Assembly (NCBI GenBank): GCA_027019605.1
Contig: JALUWJ010000075.1
Location: 1 to 64,000 of the forward strand
Source: Henriciella sp.
GTDB taxonomy: Bacteria; Pseudomonadota; Alphaproteobacteria; Caulobacterales; Hyphomonadaceae
Length of the DNA stretch: 64,000 bases
Reading direction: 5' to 3'
Shown: positions 1 to 8,761 of the stretch, in pieces
How the letters are laid out: each line of letters starts with the position of its first letter
How positions within the stretch are numbered: the first letter of the stretch is position 1
The notes under the pieces: generated by a model
Databases searched by the model: none
Told to the model about the DNA's origin: nothing
The model's input: the letters and a program-made list of their open reading frames with translations, nothing else
Translations under genes and position numbers: made by a program

Positions 1-203
1 GAACTCGGCCGTTAAGTCCCCTAGCGCTGATGGTACTGCGTCTTAAGGCGCGGGAGAGTAAGTCGCTGCCGGGTCAGCTAAAGCTAGCGAAGCAAAACAG
101 ACATCTTCCCTTACTGATTGCATCTTTCCTTAAAACAAAGATTGCGCGCGCTCGTCCTTGTTATGACGGTTCGGGCGTTTTTGTCGTATGTGCGTTTATT
201 GGC

Positions 204-1109
204 TCAGACGGCGAATATCTTTTGCAAATCCGTGCCACAGCGCATGGAGACTGCCTGATTGAACGCATCGACTGAACCGAACCCGTATTGAGCAGCCACG
301 TCTTCAAGGCTGCGTTCGGTGCTGCGATGCTTGTAGAGGTCAAACAAAGCACAAAACGTCCGCCGACTGGCAAGATAGGCGTCAAAGCCGCCAAATAAGC
401 CCAAAATCTCAAAGATCTGGGCGCGAGACAGCTGGAAAGCGTCTTGAGCGTCTTCTATCGTAAGCATCTGATCCCCAAGTCTTTTTTCGACAAAGGCTTG
501 TACCTGCATCGCTATGGACGCGTCTTCATTCGGTCGCGGCAGAGCGGCGCGCACCAGGTCCATCAAATGCTCTAATCGGACTTTCTCAAGCTCATCGCGT
601 CCCGCCAAAAAGTCAGGCATCATCGCATCAAAAGCTGCATTGATCGCAGCGCCATGCGGAGACTGCACATCGAGTATGATGTGCGGCGGCATCGTCTTCG
701 AATCATAACCAACAAGATCATGTGGGATATGCACGGATTGTAGCGTGCTCGGCGGCTGAATGCCTTCATACGGCCGGCTATAATCGTGAAAGATAATCAT
801 TCCGGGGCGCAGCGTGAAAGGCACGTCACCGCTTCGGCCATCCGAACCGCCAGTTAAAAACCGGTGGACAAACAGTAAGTCGCCGCTCCGTTCTATGTGT
901 TTCTCGGTATGCTCGTGTGCGTTCCCGTCCATCGCGACTTGCGCAAAGACGCAGGTGCCCGCGATCCAGCTGAAACTCTCGATCTCCCCGACATTGTCCG
1001 CCATTCGCAAGGGCGTAAGAGCGAACAAAGACTCAAATTGCTTCCAGGCATCCGCTGTTGGGTGCACGGAGTGAAATTTGAACAATTGATACGCGTTCTC
1101 GGCCGACAT
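204..1109 (-). CDS. AraC-type transcriptional regulator (chromosomal left flank)
   Basis: This 301-residue protein resembles AraC-family activators. A long N-terminal sensing half (about residues 1-190) precedes a C-terminal two-helix-turn-helix region (about 205-300), seen in the stretch with LSRAQIFE and the later YGFGSVDAFNQA segment typical of the second HTH. The ligand is unknown. It lies outside the mobile element, upstream of the initiator tRNA, and reads away from it. The start was taken at the first methionine, which is preceded on the minus strand by a purine-rich GGTGAGATGGGG tract. The family call is reasonably firm; target genes cannot be inferred because no operon partner is in view. 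Confidence 0.8.
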   Translation of the reverse strand: MSAENAYQLFKFHSVHPTADAWKQFESLFALTPLRMADNVGEIESFSWIAGTCVFAQVAMDGNAHEHTEKHIERSGDLLFVHRFLTGGSDGRSGDVPFTLRPGMIIFHDYSRPYEGIQPPSTLQSVHIPHDLVGYDSKTMPPHIILDVQSPHGAAINAAFDAMMPDFLAGRDELEKVRLEHLMDLVRAALPRPNEDASIAMQVQAFVEKRLGDQMLTIEDAQDAFQLSRAQIFEILGLFGGFDAYLASRRTFCALFDLYKHRSTERSLEDVAAQYGFGSVDAFNQAVSMRCGTDLQKIFAV

Positions 1110-1302
1110 CTGGTCCCCATCTCACCTGCGAACTCTAGATAAAGATATGCCAGCTCCGAGCCTCGTCAAATAAGGGCCTGGAGCGCGCGGAAATATGCGC
1201 TCAAACGACCGTTAAAAACGTCAGCGGCGGCGCCTCTCTCCCGCGGGCCTAAATTGTACTGCAATATGGCCAAGAAAAGACAGTCTGCGGAGGATGCAAG
1301 GC

Positions 1303-1331
1303 TTGCGTTGATACCCCGGTCCAGCTATATC
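1303..1331 (+). promoter_or_regulatory. Candidate sigma-70 promoter of tRNA-fMet
   Basis: TTGCGT (1303-1308) and TATATC (1326-1331) are separated by exactly 17 bases. Transcription would start near 1338, about 30 bases before the tRNA. This is a sequence match only. Confidence 0.45.
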
Positions 1332-1367
1332 CGCCCCTCGGTCGAAACACATTGATCGAACCCGTGA

Positions 1368-1446
<79 letters not shown>

Positions 1447-1449
1447 TAG

Positions 1450-1487
1450 GCCCCTGAAAATCTTCGGATTTTCGGGGGCTTTTCTTT
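1450..1487 (+). terminator. Rho-independent terminator after the tRNA (element side)
   Basis: GCCCCTGAAAAT pairs with ATTTTCGGGGGC (one T-G wobble) around a CTTCGG loop, followed by a T-rich tract. A diverged version of the same hairpin follows the right repeat at 62184-62218. Confidence 0.85.
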
Positions 1488-1745
1488 TTAACTGAAATGG
1501 CGAAAATTTGCCGTGGTAGCATTATGGTAGCAGATTTCGGGATTGTGGTTCGAAAAGCTGTGGATTTTGCTGCCCTGGGAACTATCGGGGCCGTCTTAGG
1601 GCGCATGTTTTGCGTGAGCTATGAGAATGCAGGGGAATCTGCAGAATGAAAATCGCCTAATAGGAGAACCGTCACAGACTTGGATTGAGCGGCTTGAGGG
1701 ATGAATTCAGATCTTACGACTCGTCGCGAATATCGCGCCTAATTT
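1488..1745. other. Non-coding left end of the element
   Basis: No gene is supported here. The stretch carries two GGTAGCA units at 1515-1521 and 1526-1532. The second lies in ATGGTAGCAGAT, which recurs at 61984-61995 near the other end, so these may be integrase arm-type sites. Confidence 0.4.
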
Positions 1746-2819
1746 TTATTCGACAAGTTTAATCGGCACGCCGGTTTTATCCCCCGCCGGGGACGAGGAC
1801 CCCACTTCACCCATCAATCCGTAAATGAGAGAATTGACTTCCCGTTCAGGGAGATACAAATCGCTCGCAATGTCAGAAACCGTTCGTCTTTCCGACCACA
1901 AGGATTGGAGAATCTTCTTCCAAACAACGGAGGTTTCTCGTGCGATAGGATAGGGCTCATTTTTATTGAAGTTTCGCTTCGATATTTCGATACAGAAATC
2001 TCGGTATCGCCAATCGGTGATGACTTCCAATTTATGCAGCCTGTAAGCGAGAGCAGCCGCGGAGACTCTCCATCGCTTCTTCTGCTGCAGGACCTGGTTG
2101 AGATACCGAACGCGAGGAAGCACTGCGTGCACATCTGAGGACGGCATCAAAAAGGAGCCTGCAAATGCATTGGCTTCATTCTCTGCTTCCCGACCCACGC
2201 ACGCCCCATCCTGATGAAGAACGAGATGTCCTAATTCATGAGCAGCATCGAAACGGCTGCTTTCAGCGCTCTTGAATGTATTGAGATAGACGAAGGGGCG
2301 CTCATTTCGCCAAATCGCAAAGGCATTCATTTTCGCGGTGTCTTCAGAAAGAGAAAAAACGCGTACACCCTTCGACTCGAGAAGCTGCACCATATTAGAG
2401 ACCGGCTTCTCGCCGAGAGACCATTCTTCACGCAAAACCCGAGCGGCGACTGTTGGGCTATATAGGCTTAGATCTGGAACCTTCACGGCAGGCAGATTGA
2501 ATCGCTCTTCAATCCAGTCAGATACAATAAAGCCGATCGCACCTGCCGAGAGCGAAGCATCTCTTATGCCTGCAGTCATGCTTGTCAGGCTTCGAAAGCT
2601 TGCCCCTTCAGCCTCTTCGATATCTGAGAGATAAAAGAATTTCTCGGGAAAACCGGTCGCTTTTGCAAAAGACTGCACAGTCTCGTCTGAGGGCTCAGTC
2701 TCGCCATTCTCACATCGCGTGATCGTATGCGCCGCCAAATTCGTTGTCTCGGCTAACGCCTTCTTGGTTAGCATGGCACGTTTTCGTGCGATGCTAAGTC
2801 TGGTCGGACTGAAAGACAT
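1746..2819 (-). CDS. XRE-family HTH / ImmA-IrrE metallopeptidase protein
   Basis: An N-terminal Cro/C1-type helix-turn-helix (about residues 6-62) is joined to an ImmA/IrrE zinc peptidase domain with HELGH at 194-198 and a downstream glutamate helix around ENEANAFA (about 213-220). Family members cleave or sense repressors and often control mobile elements, as ImmA does for ICEBs1. The gene follows the 225-residue gene above it with essentially no gap (stop at 2821, start at 2819), so the two are co-transcribed and probably form one functional unit. It could be an element-excision control switch or the antitoxin half of a toxin-antitoxin pair. Confidence 0.85.
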   Translation of the reverse strand: MSFSPTRLSIARKRAMLTKKALAETTNLAAHTITRCENGETEPSDETVQSFAKATGFPEKFFYLSDIEEAEGASFRSLTSMTAGIRDASLSAGAIGFIVSDWIEERFNLPAVKVPDLSLYSPTVAARVLREEWSLGEKPVSNMVQLLESKGVRVFSLSEDTAKMNAFAIWRNERPFVYLNTFKSAESSRFDAAHELGHLVLHQDGACVGREAENEANAFAGSFLMPSSDVHAVLPRVRYLNQVLQQKKRWRVSAAALAYRLHKLEVITDWRYRDFCIEISKRNFNKNEPYPIARETSVVWKKILQSLWSERRTVSDIASDLYLPEREVNSLIYGLMGEVGSSSPAGDKTGVPIKLVE

Positions 2820-2820
2820 T

Positions 2821-3498
2821 TTACGACTTCTTGCTTACCGGAATGTCGAAGTCTTCTGCTCCTGGATCCCCATCGGTAAGTTTCGTGACGTCTGGCCCGT
2901 CTTCTCCGGGCGCAATTAGCACAATACGCTCGTGAAAACCGACAAAATAGCCGCCCTCAATAGCGACAGGGCATGACAGCTCTGCTGTCACAGAATCCCC
3001 ATCAGCATTCACACATAGATACCATGATTGAACCATTCCAGGATTTGGCCGGGCCACGTTTAAAGGCTTCACCATTTCTGGGAGCTCTGCCTCATTAAAG
3101 AGCATGGCTTCATTCTCAGCGACGACACGGTCCGTAGCCGCGCCTTTACGATTGCGGTTCTGGGGTAGGCGGTGCTCATGGCCAGTTGCATCATTTGTAT
3201 TAGCGACTGAGAACCGGCGTCCGCGAGATGTGTCACATAGCCAAGGGATTTGATCTTCGTCACTATTCTCGAACCCGTGCCGACGCCCAAGCTCTCTCAT
3301 CCGCCGTGTCCCTTCCTTCCATGCCATCCATCCGGGCGCTGAGGTCGGGTCATTCTCTGTGCATGAGTAACGCGCTGAAACCATGGCATCGATGATCTCG
3401 AGCATTTCTTTTCGTGTCCACCCAAGGTCGCTCAGTCGATGATCAATCTCGATCGGGTTAGATATGAATAAAGCTGGCATTCGAATCACCATGTCCAT
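2821..3498 (-). CDS. Unknown partner protein of the XRE/ImmA gene
   Basis: I do not recognise this 225-residue protein. The start at 3498 is chosen because GAGG lies about eight bases before that ATG; an upstream extension would be low-complexity and poorly coding. The protein has no membrane segment or signal peptide. The N-terminal part is helical and charged with a WTRKEMLEIIDAMV segment, and the C-terminal half looks like a small beta domain ending in an acidic tail. It is the promoter-proximal gene of the pair with the XRE/ImmA protein. Its role as substrate or toxin is conjecture. Confidence 0.6.
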   Translation of the reverse strand: MDMVIRMPALFISNPIEIDHRLSDLGWTRKEMLEIIDAMVSARYSCTENDPTSAPGWMAWKEGTRRMRELGRRHGFENSDEDQIPWLCDTSRGRRFSVANTNDATGHEHRLPQNRNRKGAATDRVVAENEAMLFNEAELPEMVKPLNVARPNPGMVQSWYLCVNADGDSVTAELSCPVAIEGGYFVGFHERIVLIAPGEDGPDVTKLTDGDPGAEDFDIPVSKKS

Positions 3499-3627
3499 TT
3501 TTTCTACCTCATTTGTGGCAGAAAAAATGAACACGCACAAGTCGTATTCATATTTTGCTAGACTTTTGAGGCAGATAGTGTTACGAAACCTCATACAAAA
3601 TTGATAATTGTAGGAGGTTTTATAACA

Positions 3628-4251
3628 GTGGCGAAGCGCCAGTCCAAAACAGAGCAAGAGCGCCTGCTGGCATATATACGCGAGCATAAACTCGTGCGGG
3701 CCCGTGAGCTAGAGGAGAGCGGCGTGACACGCACGGCCATTCAGCGCGCGCTTGCTGGTGGTCTCATCGAGCGGATTGGGCGCGGCCTGTACCAACTGCC
3801 TGACGCCGATATTGGTGCCGATGCCAGCCTTGCCGAAATTGCCAAACAAGCCCCGAACGCTGTCCTTTGCCTTGTTTCAGCCCTGGCGTTTCATGGTCTA
3901 ACCGATCAGCTACCGCGCAAAGTCTGGATCGCGGTCGGCAAAGACCAATGGGTCCCAAAAATAAACTATCCACCTGTTCGAATTGTACGCTTTCGTGAAC
4001 CCTATTTCTCAAATGGGATCGAAACACATTCTATTGGCGGGATTGACCTGAAAGTTTACTCCGTCGCAAAGACGATTGCCGACGCATTCCGCAATTCGTC
4101 TCTGATTGACCGATCCGTGGCGATCGAATCACTTAAATCAGCTCTTGAACTTCGAAAAGCGACACCGGCTGAAATCATGTCCGCCGCCGCCGCCAACCGA
4201 GCATCCCGCAAAGTGGCTCCCATCCTTGAGGCGCTGACAGCTAATGGCTAG
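3628..4251 (+). CDS. abiEi: AbiEi-type antitoxin (type IV toxin-antitoxin)
   Basis: The 207-residue protein has an N-terminal winged-helix region (about 1-65, with ELEESGVTRTAIQRAL and a GRGLYQLPD wing) and a C-terminal AbiEi domain. In this family the winged helix represses the operon and the C-terminal domain neutralises AbiEii. A GTG start at 3628 is preferred because AGGAGG lies about ten bases upstream; the TTG further up has no such site. The stop codon is downstream of the start of the toxin gene, an overlap typical of this pair. Confidence 0.87.
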   Translation: MAKRQSKTEQERLLAYIREHKLVRARELEESGVTRTAIQRALAGGLIERIGRGLYQLPDADIGADASLAEIAKQAPNAVLCLVSALAFHGLTDQLPRKVWIAVGKDQWVPKINYPPVRIVRFREPYFSNGIETHSIGGIDLKVYSVAKTIADAFRNSSLIDRSVAIESLKSALELRKATPAEIMSAAAANRASRKVAPILEALTANG

Positions 4252-5107
4252 AGCTCCGGTCAATATCGCTGCGTCTGTGCGCGCGCGCTTGCGAAATCTT
4301 GCGCGCGCAGAAAACAAAGTCTTCCAAACACTTCTTGTTGCATTCGGCCTGGAACGCTTGATCTACCGCTTGTCCATCTCTGACCACAGGGATCAGTTTG
4401 TTCTTAAGGGCGGGATGCTGGTAACGCTATGGACCGTCGATGAGGCGCGCTTTACTCGCGACGTCGATTTTTTGAAGTTTGGCGCCGCCGACGAAGACCG
4501 CCTCATCGACATCTTTCGCGAGACGCTCGCCATTGATGCCGATGACGGGCTCATCTACGACACAGACAATATAACTGCGACCAGCATTCGCGAAGATCAA
4601 ATCTATGGCGGGATCAGATTGAGGACGCAGGCCGCCCTCGACGGAGCAATCATTCCAATCACCATCGATATCGGTTTTGGCGATGCTCTCACGCGTCCAG
4701 ATTATTTGGTTGAGTATCCGTCCTTGCTTGATTTTCCGGACACGACGATCCGCGCCTATTCACCTGCCACGGTCATGGCTGAAAAGTTCCAAGCCATCGT
4801 GGCGCTTGGATTGGTGAATGGCCGCATGAAAGACTATTATGACCTCTGGGCGATCCCGAGAGCCGAGACCGTCAATGATGATGATATTATTGATGCCATC
4901 TCCGCAACGTTCGAGCGCCGGAGCACATCCATCCCCAGCATTTGTCCTGATGGATTGTCAGCCAGTTTTTCCGCTGATGCCGACAAACAACGTCAATGGG
5001 CGGCCTATGCGGCCAGCATAGAGTTCGAACAAGTCTCACTTAGTGACGTCACCGAAGACATTTGGAAAAGGCTCGAACCTATCTGCAAGCGAGCAGCGTC
5101 TAAATAA
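4244..5107 (+). CDS. abiEii: AbiEii nucleotidyltransferase toxin
   Basis: This 287-residue protein belongs to the AbiEii/DUF1814 nucleotidyltransferase family. The fold's signature is visible as VLKGGMLVTLW followed by FTRDVDF (about residues 54-78), the GG...DxD pattern that binds nucleotide and metal. YYDLWAI near residue 200 is a further conserved block. Known members add nucleotides to tRNAs or otherwise halt growth, giving phage abortive infection or element addiction. It overlaps the antitoxin gene by eight bases. On this element it would act as a stabilisation or defence module. Confidence 0.87.
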   Translation: MARAPVNIAASVRARLRNLARAENKVFQTLLVAFGLERLIYRLSISDHRDQFVLKGGMLVTLWTVDEARFTRDVDFLKFGAADEDRLIDIFRETLAIDADDGLIYDTDNITATSIREDQIYGGIRLRTQAALDGAIIPITIDIGFGDALTRPDYLVEYPSLLDFPDTTIRAYSPATVMAEKFQAIVALGLVNGRMKDYYDLWAIPRAETVNDDDIIDAISATFERRSTSIPSICPDGLSASFSADADKQRQWAAYAASIEFEQVSLSDVTEDIWKRLEPICKRAASK

Positions 5108-5480
5108 AACCTAGACTTAGCGTGGCGTGCTCGGGAAAACCCGATCTGGAAACTGTCGGTCAATGATAAGGCGAAGGGTGAGGCAGGAGCCTCACGTGCG
5201 TCGCATTATCGCTCTTCATGCGTCTTATGAGTGAAGCGGTCAGGGCCCGTACGCCCTGTCTTTTAGAGACCTTTCCCAGCAGTCGGCCTGGGGCTGGCGA
5301 CGTGCTTGCCAGCACGCGGTCCTCACGCAAGGCGGCGGTGTATTTATCGTCCATAAGAGTTTTTAGGTCTTCGACCTGGCCCCCTTGCGCTCGAACCTTG
5401 TGCGCCCTGGCGCCCACGTCTTTCGCCGCCCCATCCCGCCTGCCGGGAAAAGAATAACGGGGCGGGTAAGGAGATGAGAC
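5108..5480. other. Intergenic region with several inverted repeats
   Basis: No coding sequence is supported. A perfect 7-bp stem GTGAGGC/GCCTCAC lies at 5178-5195. A 6-bp stem CAGGGC/GCCCTG at 5241-5258 is followed by TCTTTT and could terminate the abiE operon. GCTGGC/GCCAGC follows at about 5292-5312. A good ribosome-binding site (AAGGAG) before 5481 serves the next gene. Confidence 0.4.
5241..5264 (+). terminator. Possible terminator of the abiE operon
   Basis: CAGGGC pairs with GCCCTG around a six-base loop, followed by TCTTTT. The stem is short and the T-tract weak, so this is tentative. Confidence 0.35.
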
Positions 5481-6485
5481 ATGCGCCAGCAAGCTGCACC
5501 TTTAACCCATAACGAAACACCAGCTGCCCTCCCGGCGGGTGGGACTGCGTCGAAATCTGTAGAGCAAAAACGCAAATCCCGAACAGGGGGGAAGACACGA
5601 AAGCGGGGTGACCTCTACCAAACCGTAACCAATAAAATCATTGCCCAGCTAGAGGCGGGCGCAGTGCCATGGGTACAGCCTTGGGGACGAGATGGCATTC
5701 AAACCCCTTTTGGGCTGCCCCAGAATGGCGCCACCGGGAACACCTATTCTGGCATAAATATTCTACTGCTTTGGGGCGCAGCTATAGAAACGCAGCGTTC
5801 GACACAAACATGGCTTACCTTTAAACAAGCTCTCGGCCTTGGTGGGTGTGTCCGTAAAGGTGAGCGGGGCACGACAGTTTGTTACGCTGATACGTTCATT
5901 CCGAAAGTAGAAGCCGAGCGCGCCCAAGCGACTGGCGACCACCCGCAACGCATTGGCTTCCTCAAACGCTACACGGTTTTCAACGTGGACCAATGCGAGG
6001 GTCTACCCAATCACCTTTATAAGAACGCGGCACCGCTCCCTCAATGTGAGGCGATCCCGCGGGCTGAGGCGCTGATTAAAGCAACCGGCGCGGACTTCCG
6101 AATCGGAGGCGATAACGCCTTTTTTGTGCCAAGCGAGGACTTTATCCAAGTTCCGCCACAACCTGCCTTTCGCGACCAAATCAACTATTACCGAACCTGC
6201 TTTCACGAGCTTGGACACTGGACTGGACACAAAACCCGCCTCGACCGCGCCCTAACCGGGAACTTCGGATCGAAAGACTATGCCCGCGAGGAATTGGTCG
6301 CCGAAATGGCAAGCGCGTTCATTTGCGCTGCGCAAGACATCATCCCGACTGTTCGACATGCCGACTACCTCGCGAACTGGTTGCAAGTTTTGAAAGAGGA
6401 CAAACGCGCCATTTTTCGCGCAGCCTCCCTTGCTAGCAAAGCCGCTGATTTTGTGCTCGCCTTCGACACCGAGGCTACAAATTGA
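5481..6485 (+). CDS. ardC: ArdC-like antirestriction protein
   Basis: This 334-residue protein combines an N-terminal single-strand-DNA-binding domain (about 42-170, opening with DLYQTVTNKIIAQLEAG) with a C-terminal zincin-like domain carrying HELGH at 242-246 within FHELGHWTGH. ArdC proteins protect incoming conjugative DNA from type I and II restriction. It is placed on the leading side of the transfer genes, as expected for a factor needed soon after entry. AAGGAG lies about seven bases before the ATG. Residues 1-40 are basic and probably disordered. Confidence 0.9.
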   Translation: MRQQAAPLTHNETPAALPAGGTASKSVEQKRKSRTGGKTRKRGDLYQTVTNKIIAQLEAGAVPWVQPWGRDGIQTPFGLPQNGATGNTYSGINILLLWGAAIETQRSTQTWLTFKQALGLGGCVRKGERGTTVCYADTFIPKVEAERAQATGDHPQRIGFLKRYTVFNVDQCEGLPNHLYKNAAPLPQCEAIPRAEALIKATGADFRIGGDNAFFVPSEDFIQVPPQPAFRDQINYYRTCFHELGHWTGHKTRLDRALTGNFGSKDYAREELVAEMASAFICAAQDIIPTVRHADYLANWLQVLKEDKRAIFRAASLASKAADFVLAFDTEATN

Positions 6486-6880
6486 GTAAGCCCATAATGT
6501 GCCCCGCATGGATTTTCGTTGGCGGCTTAAAAGCATCAGCATAGTTTAACGAGATCTAACGCCAATCCAGTGGGGTGAATTCCAGCTCCCATGCGTTGAC
6601 GACCCCATCCTTTGCGGCCCCACGCCTCAGATAGCCCCTTTGTGTTCGTCTCTGGCCGAGTGACCTGGACGACGGCTCTCATCATTAAAACCTTGCGGTT
6701 CGGAGAATTTTCCCCGCCGCTTCGCGGCTCCTCGCGGGGCAAAATTCTACGCCCCTCAAGGTGCTTCGCTTTGCTACGCCCGCGAGCGGTTTAAGGCTTC
6801 GCTTTGTCGTCCTCACGGTCCGGCGTCGACGGAAACAATGGGCTTTTCGTAAGACGCATGGAAACGAAAGGAATTATACC
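6486..6880. other. Intergenic region with a large imperfect palindrome
   Basis: Nothing coding is supported. At 6705-6747 a 13/14-base arm pair, GAATTTTCCCCGC and GCGGGGCAAAATTC (one bulged C), encloses a smaller hairpin GCCGC-TTC-GCGGC. The stretch is GC-rich after 6740. It could be an attenuator for the DUF736 gene or part of a transfer origin, but no nick site is recognised. Confidence 0.45.
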
Positions 6881-7201
6881 ATGGCAAACGCACTCGGATA
6901 TGTCAGTGAAACCAAAACTGGCTTTGTTGGAAGTCTAACAATGATCAACCTGACAGCGCCAATTCGGTTCGAAAAGAACGGGAGCAAAGAGCTAGATCTT
7001 CATCCCGATTATCGGATCTATGCAGGCGAGACATCTTCAGAAATCGGGGGTGGTTGGATCCGCAAAGCCAAGGCTTCCGGACGAGATTATGTCTCAATCA
7101 CACTCGCTGATCCTCAAATCGGACCGCGCCGGATTTATGCGAACCTAGCCCCTGTGAAGGGCAAAAAAGGCAAGCACGTAATCCTCTGGAACCCCAATTA
7201 A
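6881..7201 (+). CDS. DUF736 family protein
   Basis: This 106-residue protein starts MANALGYV and contains GGGWIRKAKASGRDYVSITLADP, the signature of DUF736. These small proteins are found almost only in conjugative elements of Alpha- and Gammaproteobacteria, usually near ardC, traF and relaxase genes. Their function is unknown; a single-strand-DNA or transfer-accessory role is assumed from position. The start at 6881 has AAAGGAA before it. A diverged second copy follows the trb operon at 24135. Confidence 0.85.
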   Translation: MANALGYVSETKTGFVGSLTMINLTAPIRFEKNGSKELDLHPDYRIYAGETSSEIGGGWIRKAKASGRDYVSITLADPQIGPRRIYANLAPVKGKKGKHVILWNPN

Positions 7202-7381
7202 TACGGGCAAATGCAATCCAGATTACTAAGCCATGCCGGAAGAGATGCCGGCATGGTTAATGTGTGTTTGAAACCGATCCCGACCAGATTTCGACTTCTA
7301 TTAACCATCCCGATTTGGCTCCATTCGTCTCAGGAATGCACCATAGAGCATTCCATAATCGCCAAATAAGGGAGATAGAAA

Positions 7382-7591
7382 ATGGCAACTGACGACGATA
7401 AAAAACCGAAAAACAAATATCTTCTGCCCGCAGAAGCGAGCCGCATTTTAAGGGTCAGCCCCAAAACAATGGCCAATTGGCGATGGCGAGGCACGGGACC
7501 AAAATACCGCAAACATGGCGGCGTTGTGGTCTATTCTGCCGAAGAAATTGAACGCTATTCCGGCGATGATGACAAATCCCATGTCGGATGA
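7382..7591 (+). CDS. Small helix-turn-helix protein (AlpA/excisionase type)
   Basis: This 69-residue protein has a single HTH (about residues 13-60; LLPAEASRILRVSPKTMANWRWRG, then PKYRKHGGVVVYSAEEIERY) of the HTH_17 / MerR-like excisionase class. AGGGAGA precedes the ATG. It overlaps the DUF2840 gene downstream and probably regulates the transfer genes or directs excision with the distant integrase; the sequence does not discriminate between the two. Confidence 0.8.
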   Translation: MATDDDKKPKNKYLLPAEASRILRVSPKTMANWRWRGTGPKYRKHGGVVVYSAEEIERYSGDDDKSHVG

Positions 7592-8021
7592 ATTGACCAT
7601 AGTCTTGATGGCTTGGCGAAAGCGGCGCACAAATCACCGCCTCCTTTTCGGCAAGCCGATCAAGCAAATCAGGCTGGATTGGCAGCGCTCACTCGCCGTC
7701 TTCAACCCTGGAGATATTTTCGCTTACGAACGCTGGGAAGCAAATAAGTTCGGCACGCAGTTTTGGTCGATCAGTATCGCTCAAGCCGGGGGTGTAGGCG
7801 ATGAACTAATTGCACTTGCGGGAGTGAAACCGGGAGCGAAACTGCTCGCGCAAAGGCGCGGATCCGATGCTTGTAAGTCCTTCTTCAGCGTCTTGGATAT
7901 GATGCGAGAGCATCAGCCCCTTTGCCGATATCAACCTGCCGAGTGGCGAGTAATTGGTCACCGAATGAATGCAGGCATCAATCCGAAATACGTGCTAAAC
8001 GACTTGAAGGTGACACACTGA
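7569..8021 (+). CDS. DUF2840 family protein
   Basis: This protein of about 150 residues matches the DUF2840 proteins that sit between a small HTH gene and traF in rhizobial-type ICEs. It is basic near the start (AWRKRRTNHRLLFG) and has a mixed alpha/beta body with FNPGDIFAYERWEANKFGTQ. Its function is unknown. The start is uncertain: 7569 and 7581 are both possible and neither has a clear ribosome-binding site, consistent with coupling to the overlapping HTH gene. Its stop overlaps the next start in TGATG. Confidence 0.75.
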   Translation: MTNPMSDELTIVLMAWRKRRTNHRLLFGKPIKQIRLDWQRSLAVFNPGDIFAYERWEANKFGTQFWSISIAQAGGVGDELIALAGVKPGAKLLAQRRGSDACKSFFSVLDMMREHQPLCRYQPAEWRVIGHRMNAGINPKYVLNDLKVTH

Positions 8022-8761
8022 TGCGTTGTGTTCTTGTGCTAACCCTAAGTGCAATTGGGATTGGTTTATTAGGCCTCAGCACTTTCAACTTCGACCCAAA
8101 ACTCCTCTACAATCCAACGCCAAGTGCGCCTATCGGATGGTATAAAATCGTGCCTTCTGACACTTATCTGCCGGGAGATTTGGTCGCGTCCTGGCTACCA
8201 GAAGACGCAGAAAAACTCGCCCAAAGTCGCGGATATTTGCCGCAAAGCACGCCGGTCATAAAGACAGTTTTGGCCATTCCCGGAGAGGAATATTGCGTCA
8301 AGGAAGGCCGTTTATGGGTCGCCGACACACCTGCCTTAATCATCCCCCCTACTGACAGCCAAAATCGGGTCATGCCGGTTTTGCCGGAGGGATGTCGAAG
8401 CTTAACAAAGTCGGAATACTTGATTGTGTCGGACCGGGTGAGCCGCTCATTCGATAGCCGATATTTCGGTCCCGTCGATGAGAAGCTCATAATTGGAATT
8501 GCTGAATATGTCGGGTCGGTCGAAGACGGAGCAGGTCGGTATGGTCGGCACGAGGGCGGGGCGCGGGGGTCGGGCGCGCAGGGCAAGATAAAAGGGCGCA
8601 GTACCATCCTGCCTCTAAGCCCCTGTCTGCACATCGATTTTTATAGTACTATTTTTAAGGCGACAGTACCACCGAAGCGCCAATCCTGCGGTGAATACTG
8701 GGAGTTTGGTCAGTACCAGTTCTCAATTTTTCCCGATCAATCTCGGATGCGACAGCCTTGA
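8021..8761 (+). CDS. traF: TraF-type conjugative transfer signal peptidase
   Basis: This is an S26-family peptidase with one N-terminal membrane segment (about 2-20). Conserved blocks are PSAPIGWY, containing the nucleophile serine, and VIKTVLAIPGE, containing the catalytic lysine. TraF of RP4 cyclises and matures the TrbC pilin, and trbC is present downstream. The catalytic part ends near residue 170. The remaining 70 or so residues are glycine/arginine-rich then irregular, longer than usual for the family; a frameshift or unusual tail is possible. Start overlaps the DUF2840 stop; the stop overlaps the relaxase TTG start. Confidence 0.83.
   Translation: MRCVLVLTLSAIGIGLLGLSTFNFDPKLLYNPTPSAPIGWYKIVPSDTYLPGDLVASWLPEDAEKLAQSRGYLPQSTPVIKTVLAIPGEEYCVKEGRLWVADTPALIIPPTDSQNRVMPVLPEGCRSLTKSEYLIVSDRVSRSFDSRYFGPVDEKLIIGIAEYVGSVEDGAGRYGRHEGGARGSGAQGKIKGRSTILPLSPCLHIDFYSTIFKATVPPKRQSCGEYWEFGQYQFSIFPDQSRMRQP

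Noticed and set aside
30-275. Open frame of 81 codons at the left edge
   Set aside because: It overlaps the AraC gene end on the other strand, has no ribosome-binding site and no recognisable domain.
5108-6880. Transfer origin
   Set aside because: Inverted repeats are present, but no recognisable nick sequence or relaxase-binding pattern; listed only as a possibility.
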